Part shown: positions 1 to 6,120 of the stretch, piece after piece
How positions within the stretch are numbered: the first letter of the stretch is position 1
Layout: each line of letters starts with the position of its first letter
Assembly (NCBI GenBank): GCA_963780165.1
Contig: CAWABB010000007.1
Span: forward strand, 248,001 to 312,000
Source of the DNA: CAWABB01 sp963780165
Lineage (GTDB): Bacteria; Bacteroidota; Ignavibacteria; UBA10030; UBA6906
Direction of reading: 5' to 3'
Length of the DNA stretch: 64,000 nucleotides
The notes under the pieces: model-generated
What the model was told of the DNA's origin: nothing
What the model saw: the letters and a program-made list of their open reading frames with translations, nothing else
Database searches by the model: none
Translations under genes and position numbers: made by a program

Positions 1-1
1 A

Positions 2-169
2 CGCGCCCTCGGGACCCTGTCTGAAAAACTCGGGATCTTCGGTATGGGAATGTCAGGAGCGGTAAAAGTCGGCCATATTGAGGCAGCGAATACCCAGGCG
101 ATGCCTCTACTGAGGCGCTTTGGTCCCCACCCTCAGTGTACATTCACTTCATATACGACCTGCCGTTGA
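2..169 (+). CDS. Possible 3' end of an unidentified gene, cut by the window edge
   Basis: Frame 2 is open from the window edge for 55 codons to a TGA. The translation has a protein-like stretch (GIFGMGMSGAVKVGHIEAAN) but I do not recognise the family, and GC bias at third codon positions is only moderate, so chance cannot be excluded. The bases from here to position 367 (end of the TonB receptor gene on the other strand) hold nothing I can identify. Confidence 0.28.
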   Translation, partial: RALGTLSEKLGIFGMGMSGAVKVGHIEAANTQAMPLLRRFGPHPQCTFTSYTTCR

Positions 170-367
170 GAAAGTCAAGCGTTGATTTGGGATGCACGTG
201 AAGAGCTCACATCATCCGATGCTTACGAGATGGCGCCTGTTACTCCCGGGCGCGCGCTGAGAATCCAGGAGCCAACAACGACCGAATGTACGGTACGTTC
301 CCTCGCCAGGCCATGCCTTGTGGGAAGCCACAGGCCAACCAGGTCACAGCCGCGATCACCAAGCCGC

Positions 368-2641
368 CTACATGCGGTAGCGGACTCCCGCGTACACCAT
401 GCGCCCGGCAACCGGGCCCCAGACAAGCGAGGCGTCAAAGTATGGGCTCGTCGGGTTGTCCGGGTCGACGATCGGGTCGTCCTGTTTGAAGTCGAAGAGG
501 TTCTCCCCGCCCAGGTAGGCTTCCAGCCCCGGAGCGAATGTCCTGCTGATCTGCGCGTTCACTGTGGCAAAGGCTGGTGACCACTCGCGGGCGCGGAACT
601 CCGGGGGGTTCGTACTCGTGTTTGGAATGCGTTTCGGACCGAACCACTGCACGGTGACGTCGAACGCGGTTCGCTGGCTGTCCTCCTCATCCCCTGCAAC
701 AGCATACCCGACGTTCACGAGCGCCCGGTGCTGTGAGCTCAAGGCCTTCTGCAGCTGGACTCCATTGAGCGTTTGCCGGACGTCCAGGAACCGGTACGCA
801 AGGCGCGTGTCGAGCCCTTCGATGGCCTGCACATTCAACTCGATCTGAGCGCTTGTGGCGTACGATCCATGCTCGATCCCGTAGAAGTGCACCTCGCCAG
901 GATGTGAATCCAGGTCCGCCGCAACCTGCCGGTCGAACATGGTACGGTGTACATCCACCGCGATCGTCGCAGGCCGGTACTCGATCATGAAATAGCGGGT
1001 GGCATTGAATCCGATGTTCCAGGCGGATTCCTGAATCAGGCCGTATCCGAAGTCGTTCGTCGGCGTGATGGCGACCGTTCGGGTGCTGGCGAACACGGTT
1101 GCGTTCTCCGCGAAGATGTTCGCGGTTCGGTACCCGCGGCCGGCGACTGCACGGAAGACCCAGTCCTCATCCGGTGCATACCGGACGTGCAGGCGCGGCG
1201 ACGTGAACGTGCCGTATGCGTTGTGAACGTCGGCGCGAATTCCGGCGACGACAGTCAGGACCTCAGAAGGGGTGAACGTGTATTCGAAGAACCCACCGGG
1301 CACGCGCTCCACGCGGCCATAGTCTGTCACGTCAAACCGCTCGTCGTACTCGTCGTACAGGAAGCTCAGCCCCGTGCGGAAGCGGTGCATCGGACCCCCC
1401 ACATCTGACTGGTAGATCAGATTCAGGTAGCCGCTCCTCTCCGTGGCGTCGTACCCGCGCGGACCGTACACCGCATTGGTGCGATACCGTCCGAGCGACC
1501 ACTGGAGACCGACACTCCCGGTGCGATCGTCGGGAAAGACGTAGCCCGTCTTCCCGCTCACGCGGAGGTATTCCCCCCGGTTGGTATAGATGAATGCCTG
1601 GTCCGGGGGGGGCGCATCGGCTCGCTGCCTGGTGCCGCCTTCCCGCTTGTCCCCGACGTACTGCACCGAGAGCTGACCTTCCCAGTCTTGGTGCGTTGAG
1701 AAGTTGAAGCGCTGCGCGACATTCAGTCCGGTGAATCGCGGCATGTCCAGAAATCCGTCGCCGTTCTCGTCGATCTCCGTCTTCTGCGAGCTGGCGTGCA
1801 GCAGAGTCATCGAGGACCAATGCTCACCAAGAGGCTGCCGGAGATTGAGATTCCCCTCCAGGCGTGCATCCTGGTTTCCGAATGCATTTGCGAACAGTCG
1901 GGGTTCGTCCTCTTTGTGCGGCTTCCGGAGATCGACATCGATCTGCCCCGTGATGGACTCGTACCCGTTTGCGACGGAGCCGATGCCCTTTGAAACACTG
2001 ATGCCCTCGATCCATGTCCCGGGTATGAACGTCAGACCAACATTGGACGTGAGGCCTCTGATGTACGGGAGGTTTTCCAGGGTCGTCTGAGCGTAGATGC
2101 CGGACAGCCCGAGCATCTCGATCTGCCGTGTCCCGGTAATCGCGTCGGTGAACGTGACGTCGATGGACGGGTTGGTCTCGAAGCTCTCCGAGAGATTGCA
2201 GCAGGCGGCCCTGGTGAGTTCCTGCTCGCCCATGCGGATCTTCGATTCGGGACTGAGGTAATCGACCGTTGTCGCCGTGCGCTCACCCGTGACGCTGACT
2301 TCCTCCACCTCACGTTCGGACGGGCGGAGGCTGACGACGACACTCGGGGTGTCGGTCACGAGCACGGTGTCCGGCCGATACGCTGCATGCCGTATCACCA
2401 GGCGCGCGTACCCGGTCAGCCGCCGGATGGCGAAGGCACCGGATGCGTCGCTGGTCGTTCCGACGGCCGTCCCGAGCCAGAAGACGTTCGCGCCCGCGAC
2501 GGGTACCATGACGCCGGGTGCTTCCTCCGTCCGGATCGTTCCGCGCAGCTCCTCAGCAGCGAGACCAACCTCGGCAGCGAGCGTTGATGCAGCCCAGAGT
2601 CCTGCCAGCAAGAGTGACAGTGTCACCACTCGTGTATTCAT
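368..2641 (-). CDS. TonB-dependent outer-membrane receptor, probably metal (copper) linked
   Basis: A 757-residue outer-membrane beta-barrel transporter energised by TonB. A Sec signal peptide (about residues 1-22) is followed by a carboxypeptidase-regulatory-like beta-sandwich domain (about 33-110), typical of Bacteroidota-type receptors, then a plug domain (about 130-250, with the LSGIYAQTTLENLPYIRGL and GYESITGQIDVDLRKP segments) and a barrel to the C terminus, which ends in VRYRM. Length is normal for the family. It is the last gene of a minus-strand set with an HMA-domain protein 27 bases upstream and a Cys-rich HYC_CC_PP-type protein before that. The substrate is inferred from these neighbours: copper or another soft metal, perhaps as a complex. 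Family certain, substrate uncertain. Confidence 0.9.
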   Translation of the reverse strand: MNTRVVTLSLLLAGLWAASTLAAEVGLAAEELRGTIRTEEAPGVMVPVAGANVFWLGTAVGTTSDASGAFAIRRLTGYARLVIRHAAYRPDTVLVTDTPSVVVSLRPSEREVEEVSVTGERTATTVDYLSPESKIRMGEQELTRAACCNLSESFETNPSIDVTFTDAITGTRQIEMLGLSGIYAQTTLENLPYIRGLTSNVGLTFIPGTWIEGISVSKGIGSVANGYESITGQIDVDLRKPHKEDEPRLFANAFGNQDARLEGNLNLRQPLGEHWSSMTLLHASSQKTEIDENGDGFLDMPRFTGLNVAQRFNFSTHQDWEGQLSVQYVGDKREGGTRQRADAPPPDQAFIYTNRGEYLRVSGKTGYVFPDDRTGSVGLQWSLGRYRTNAVYGPRGYDATERSGYLNLIYQSDVGGPMHRFRTGLSFLYDEYDERFDVTDYGRVERVPGGFFEYTFTPSEVLTVVAGIRADVHNAYGTFTSPRLHVRYAPDEDWVFRAVAGRGYRTANIFAENATVFASTRTVAITPTNDFGYGLIQESAWNIGFNATRYFMIEYRPATIAVDVHRTMFDRQVAADLDSHPGEVHFYGIEHGSYATSAQIELNVQAIEGLDTRLAYRFLDVRQTLNGVQLQKALSSQHRALVNVGYAVAGDEEDSQRTAFDVTVQWFGPKRIPNTSTNPPEFRAREWSPAFATVNAQISRTFAPGLEAYLGGENLFDFKQDDPIVDPDNPTSPYFDASLVWGPVAGRMVYAGVRYRM

Positions 2642-2668
2642 TTCGCCGCTCCTCCATCGTCTGCCAGG

Positions 2669-3016
2669 TCAGTGCGTGTTCCCGTTATTACGATAGAGGC
2701 AGCAACCCGGGAGAGAGGCGTAGACTGAATCCGGGGCCTTGAAGCGGTCCGTGTCGTGACCGACGGCCGCGACGCGCTGCTGCAGGGAGTCAAGGGTGAT
2801 CTTCGCCGGAATGTACGCCACGGTAAGCATCTTCGTGGACTTGTCCCATTTCGCGAACTTCACGTCGCTGATGTTCACGGCCTTCTCGATGCGCTTCTTG
2901 CACATGCCGCAGTTGCCGTACACTTTGAATTTCGCTTCAACGGGGGACGTATCCTGGGCGAGCAGAAGCGGGGCAGCGATGAATGCCGCAAGAACAAATG
3001 ACAGAAGAGCTTTCAT
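2669..3016 (-). CDS. Secreted heavy-metal-associated (HMA) domain protein
   Basis: A 115-residue protein with a Sec signal peptide (about 1-20, cleavage near LLLAQ|D) and one HMA domain. The metal-binding loop reads GNCGMCKKRIEKAV, a CxxC site of the kind that binds Cu(I) or other soft metals, and the beta-alpha-beta-beta-alpha-beta ferredoxin-like pattern continues to about residue 90. The tail contains a second CC pair (LPGCCLYRN). It probably acts as a periplasmic metal chaperone for the TonB receptor encoded 27 bases downstream, in the same operon. The metal itself cannot be read from the sequence. Confidence 0.88.
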   Translation of the reverse strand: MKALLSFVLAAFIAAPLLLAQDTSPVEAKFKVYGNCGMCKKRIEKAVNISDVKFAKWDKSTKMLTVAYIPAKITLDSLQQRVAAVGHDTDRFKAPDSVYASLPGCCLYRNNGNTH

Positions 3017-3114
3017 TGTAGTCCTCAGAGTTTGAATGATCGATGGTTGACATACAACGCCAGCGCCAGCGGCGCACTCGTGCGCTGCCGGGTCATTCGG
3101 TCAACGATCGCAGT

Positions 3115-3492
3115 TCAAATGAGGAGCGAGCAGGTGAGGAGGAGTGTTGGGACGGAACTGCCAGGTGGACGAACCAGGCCTGCCGCCGAGACGTGCGGGG
3201 AAGACGGGAGCAGACGATCCGCCGATGCGGGGATCTGCTCGACGTGGAGCGGAGCAAACAGGGACTCGCCGGAGACCGTGTGGACGTCGTCCACGCGAAG
3301 CGTTGCAATCGAAGTACTGCAGCAGCCGTCCATCTGCCCTTCGTCGCCGCAGCAGCATCCGGCGCGCTGTTCTGTGCCGCTCAGAAGGTTCGAGGAAACG
3401 GGCTCCCCGCCGCAGAAATGCGTTGCGACGGTCATCCCGACCGTGACCATGACGTACAGCAGAAGGAGGGTGATATGACGTACTGCTCTCAT
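3115..3492 (-). CDS. HYC_CC_PP-type small cysteine-rich secreted protein
   Basis: A 125-residue protein with an N-terminal hydrophobic signal or anchor segment (about 8-24), immediately followed by H-F-C-G-G (residues 25-29) and the cysteine clusters CCCGDE (46-51) and CC (57-58). This arrangement matches the HYC_CC_PP family, common in Bacteroidota beside HMA proteins and TonB receptors. Function is unproven; metal sensing or binding at the membrane is the usual inference. It is the first gene of the metal cluster, and its ATG lies about 8 bases past a good -10 box, so the mRNA may be leaderless. Codons and context support a real gene. Confidence 0.82.
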   Translation of the reverse strand: MRAVRHITLLLLYVMVTVGMTVATHFCGGEPVSSNLLSGTEQRAGCCCGDEGQMDGCCSTSIATLRVDDVHTVSGESLFAPLHVEQIPASADRLLPSSPHVSAAGLVRPPGSSVPTLLLTCSLLI

Positions 3493-3500
3493 GCTTCAAT

Positions 3501-3529
3501 ATGGTACGGAAAATGCGAGGTTCCGTCAA
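3501..3529 (-). promoter_or_regulatory. Promoter of the metal cluster
   Basis: On the minus strand, TTGACG (3529-3524), a 17-base spacer and TACCAT (3506-3501). The expected start point is about 3494, within two bases of the ATG of the HYC_CC_PP gene at 3492. No Shine-Dalgarno sequence fits in between. Confidence 0.6.
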
Positions 3530-3620
3530 GGCCGACCCCCCGTTGGAGCAGAATCGTACGTGAGGGAACCGTGCGACCTGCCGGAGGGTGGGGGCACGCC
3601 CCACCGCCCCCGCTCCGGCC

Positions 3621-3649
3621 TTGACTATTCGCAGGACGGGCCCTACAAT
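3621..3649 (+). promoter_or_regulatory. Divergent promoter towards the NlpE-META gene
   Basis: TTGACT (3621-3626), a 17-base spacer and TACAAT (3644-3649), with a start point expected near 3656. It points away from the metal-cluster promoter about 95 bases to the left. If it drives the NlpE-META lipoprotein, the leader is about 370 bases long. Confidence 0.6.
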
Positions 3650-4023
3650 ACTCCTGTTTGTTGCCTTTTGCGACGCTCACGTGTGCTTTTCTGTGCCCCC
3701 GATCGGGCATGCTCATCCACGCAGGTTCACCCCGTCGTCGCAGGCGGCGAACTGCTGGTCTTTTTCGGCAGCAAGAAGGCACTGGATGGACTTACGGAAG
3801 AGGCAGGCGGCGTCGTGAACCGGGCTGCAACGCCAAACCGGGACGGAGAGCTCTCATGCAAACGACAACCGAACAGCTACAGCGTCTGCGGATGCGGCCC
3901 CGGGATCCTCTTCCATCGTGCTGCACGCGACCTGACCGTTCACCGACCACAGCGGCTCCGGGGACTCTCGGCGCATTGCTGTGGTGTAGACGACAGTGAT
4001 CAAACATTCCAGGGAGTATCACC
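3650..4023 (+). other. Long untranslated leader or small-ORF region before the NlpE-META gene
   Basis: No recognised gene occupies this stretch. A 47-codon frame begins with ATG at 3856 behind a fair ribosome site (GGAGAG) and ends at 3999, but its translation (MQTTTEQLQRLRMRPRD...) is arginine- and proline-rich and looks like nothing known. I looked for cobalamin, TPP and similar riboswitch signatures and found none. Confidence 0.3.
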
Positions 4024-4878
4024 ATGCGGAATGCCTCCAGAGTTGGGGTTCTCTGTGTCCTGGGGGGGGCGCTGCTTGGCTGTGGGGACCAGAAGCCACC
4101 GGGCCAGCAGCTCACGCAACAACAACCCGCGGAGCAGTACGCCACACCGCGGCAGGTCGCTCGCTCGGACGGGCACACCGCGGCAAACTCGCTGGACTGG
4201 TCCGGCAGCTACCAGGGCATCGTCCCGTGCGCCGATTGCGAAGGGATCCAGACCGTCGTGACTCTGCACAAAGACATGACCTACGTATTCTCAGCCACGT
4301 ACGTTGGGAAGCCCGGCAAGCCGTTCACGATGACCGGCACGTTTTCCTGGAACGAGGCCGGGAACACGGTGATCCTTGCGGGCCTGGAGAACAGGCCGAA
4401 CAGGTACTTCGTGGGTGAGCGGCATCTCCTGCAGCTCGACATGGAAGGGAAGAAGATCGAAGGCGCCAACGCGTCCTTGTACAGGCTGCAGCAACAGGAT
4501 TCCGTCCCCAGAGTCGCCGTCGTCGCGACGGCCCTCGTCGGGACGACCTGGTATCTGAAGGCCATCCATGGCAAGGAGATCACTGCGGAGCCGGACAAGA
4601 AGAAGCCGTATATCATTCTCCAGCCCGACGGGAATCGCGTGAACGGTTTTGCGGGCTGCAATACGTTTCTCGGGAGCTACGAAACACGACCGCCCGATCG
4701 TCTTTCATTCTCGAAAATGGCGGCGACACAGAAGATGTGCCTCGACATAGAAGTGGAGACGATGCTCTTCGAGGTTCTGGGCGAGACCGACAGCTTTGCA
4801 CTCCGCGACGGCACACTGATGCTGCACAGAGCGAGAATGGCCCCGCTTGCAGTGTTTGAAGCCGGTCCGACCCATTGA
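4024..4878 (+). CDS. Lipoprotein with NlpE N-terminal and META (HslJ-like) domains
   Basis: A 284-residue envelope lipoprotein. The lipobox ends LLGC with Cys20 as the lipidated residue. An NlpE N-terminal domain follows (about 58-150) with the conserved PCADCEGI motif (Cys69, Cys72); in Enterobacteria NlpE senses copper and envelope stress. A META domain, as in HslJ, runs from about 165 (LVGTTWYLK) and includes FAGCNTFLGSYE and MAATQKMC. The two domains are separate proteins in E. coli and fused here. A ribosome site (GGGAG) precedes the ATG. The nearby HMA/TonB cluster on the opposite strand supports a role in metal or envelope stress, by inference only. Confidence 0.88.
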   Translation: MRNASRVGVLCVLGGALLGCGDQKPPGQQLTQQQPAEQYATPRQVARSDGHTAANSLDWSGSYQGIVPCADCEGIQTVVTLHKDMTYVFSATYVGKPGKPFTMTGTFSWNEAGNTVILAGLENRPNRYFVGERHLLQLDMEGKKIEGANASLYRLQQQDSVPRVAVVATALVGTTWYLKAIHGKEITAEPDKKKPYIILQPDGNRVNGFAGCNTFLGSYETRPPDRLSFSKMAATQKMCLDIEVETMLFEVLGETDSFALRDGTLMLHRARMAPLAVFEAGPTH

Positions 4879-4889
4879 GCCGCGCACCG

Positions 4890-5300
4890 CTACTTGAAGA
4901 ATCCGTATTTCTTGACGTGCCGGTACGCCAGGTAGGCCACGCCGCCGAGCTGAACGGTGCCGAGGACGGTATACAGCGCGCTATTCTTTTCCTCGCGGGC
5001 GCGTTGAAGGCGCCATGCCGCAGTCAGGTCGGGCTCGCGAAGGTCGTCGTAGGATATCAGGAAGGGGTAGGGTGTCGTGGGAAGGGGTCCGAGCAAGTAT
5101 GGGAGGGCGAGCTCGAATTCCTGTTGTTGTTCCAGCCACGGTGTTTTCAGCGGCATCGGACGGGAGAACGAAAGCCGGACCTCGGTCGGCGAAGCGACTG
5201 CTGACCTGACGGAATCACTCCCCTGTCCTACCTGTGCGACGGCGGTGTCCAGGCAGGCCGCGAGCAGCAGGACGGCTATGATGAAACGGCCGGATCTCAT
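4890..5300 (-). CDS. Hypothetical secreted or membrane protein
   Basis: About 136 residues starting at MRSGRF, where a clear signal peptide begins (cleavage near TAVAQ). An ATG further upstream would place 21 non-hydrophobic residues before the signal and is less likely. The body is rich in Pro, Leu and Glu, and there is a C-terminal hydrophobic stretch (about 108-124, ALYTVLGTVQLGGVAYLAY) ending in KKYGFFK, so the protein may be inserted in the membrane by its tail. It converges on the NlpE-META gene with an 11-base gap. No family recognised. Confidence 0.6.
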   Translation of the reverse strand: MRSGRFIIAVLLLAACLDTAVAQVGQGSDSVRSAVASPTEVRLSFSRPMPLKTPWLEQQQEFELALPYLLGPLPTTPYPFLISYDDLREPDLTAAWRLQRAREEKNSALYTVLGTVQLGGVAYLAYRHVKKYGFFK

Positions 5301-5447
5301 CCGTGTGCCCCTCGCAGGGAACCTACGGGAATGCACCGAGAAGTTCAAGCATGAGCCGGCCACATTTCAGGACTTGCTTTGAAGAAGGGTATTGCGCTAC
5401 ATTACCAGCCAATCGTCCATCGAGAACACCTCGAAAGGGAAGAACTC

Positions 5448-5891
5448 ATGTCACGTGCACGTTGTTTGATGATCGTCGTCCTGGCGTTCGCGCTCCTTCC
5501 CGTCGGATGCAAGAAGGACAGTGATTCACCGACGTCTCCGGGGATCAGCATACCCGCAGCTATGGTCGGAACGTGGACGCTGCAGTCGGTCATGCTCAAT
5601 GGCCAGCCCCAGGACGTGGCAACGTTCTTCAATTTTGTCCAGGGGGCCGAGTCGGCGACCATCAGGGTCGAGTCGGCAGGGGGATACACGTACACGGAGT
5701 ACGACGGCGGAGGCCAGGCGGTCTATACGAACGGAGGGACCATGGCAGTGAGCGGCGCCAATTTCACCATCACGGTCAACTCCGAGAACGGGCAGAGCGT
5801 GGCTGTCCAAACGCAAACTGGAACCTGGGCGATCACCGGGAGCACTCTTACGCTGACAGTTGGGCCTGCTGTTATCACCGCGGTCAAGTAG
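5448..5891 (+). CDS. Small lipoprotein, lipocalin-like fold likely
   Basis: A 147-residue lipoprotein. The start MSRARC is preceded by GAAAGGGAAG and begins a signal sequence whose lipobox ends in LPVGC; an in-frame ATG 69 bases upstream would bury the signal. After a Ser/Pro linker the segment PAAMVGTWTLQSVMLNGQP and the alternating beta strands resemble lipocalin-like domain lipoproteins of Bacteroidota, which often read 'GTWxLxSV...'. Ligand unknown. It is monocistronic, ending about 50 bases before the thr promoter. Confidence 0.68.
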   Translation: MSRARCLMIVVLAFALLPVGCKKDSDSPTSPGISIPAAMVGTWTLQSVMLNGQPQDVATFFNFVQGAESATIRVESAGGYTYTEYDGGGQAVYTNGGTMAVSGANFTITVNSENGQSVAVQTQTGTWAITGSTLTLTVGPAVITAVK

Positions 5892-5940
5892 CACGCATCG
5901 GCCCCGGGGGGAGCTCTCTCTCGGATGCGGCCCGCCCGGT

Positions 5941-5969
5941 TTGACAAGACACGCCGGATTGATTATGTT
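5941..5969 (+). promoter_or_regulatory. Threonine operon promoter
   Basis: A perfect TTGACA (5941-5946), a 17-base spacer and TATGTT (5964-5969). The start point falls near 5976, which is the A of the ATG of the putative leader peptide. Confidence 0.65.
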
Positions 5970-5975
5970 AATGGC

Positions 5976-6038
5976 ATGATTCTCAGCATTCTGCATATGG
6001 CCACGCTGATTCCGACGCCGCGGAGCATCGACGGCTGA
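5976..6038 (+). CDS. Putative threonine-operon leader peptide
   Basis: A 20-codon frame reading MILSILHMATLIPTPRSIDG. It contains four Ile and two Thr codons; threonine and isoleucine are the residues whose scarcity controls enterobacterial thr operons. It starts at the predicted transcription start, so it would be translated leaderless, or from the internal ATG at 5997. Its stop codon lies inside a segment (6035-6044) that can pair with the left arm of a terminator. The peptide is too short for homology and is called from position and RNA context. Confidence 0.45.
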   Translation: MILSILHMATLIPTPRSIDG

Positions 6039-6100
6039 GGTTGGACTATCACGAGTTGTATCACGAGAAGACCGACTTCAGAGACCCTGAAGCCGGTTTT
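6035..6100 (+). promoter_or_regulatory. Transcription attenuator of the thr operon
   Basis: A terminator hairpin pairs 6071-6081 (ACCGACTTCAG) with 6087-6097 (CTGAAGCCGGT), one mismatch, followed by a short T run. The left arm can instead pair over ten positions (6072-6081 with 6035-6044, CTGAGGTTGG, two G-U pairs), an antiterminator. The latter segment overlaps the leader-peptide stop codon and can also pair upstream (6034-6039 GCTGAG with 5982-5987 CTCAGC). This is the 1:2, 2:3, 3:4 geometry of classical amino-acid attenuators. The thrA ribosome site follows nine bases later. Confidence 0.6.
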
Positions 6101-6120
6101 CGCATTTTGAGGAGCCAGCC

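Noticed and set aside
3656..4023. Riboswitch in the NlpE-META leader
   Set aside because: Looked for cobalamin, TPP, SAM and FMN consensus strings and saw none; only a search with covariance models could exclude a divergent one.
3491..4261. Long plus-strand open frame across the metal-cluster leader into the NlpE-META gene
   Set aside because: It overlaps NlpE-META in another frame, is Arg/Pro/Cys-rich with no motif, and is typical of GC-rich spurious frames.
5892..6120. T-box or riboswitch explanation for the thr leader
   Set aside because: No T-box sequence (AGGGTGGNACCGCG) or specifier-loop layout; the leader-peptide attenuator explains the structure better.
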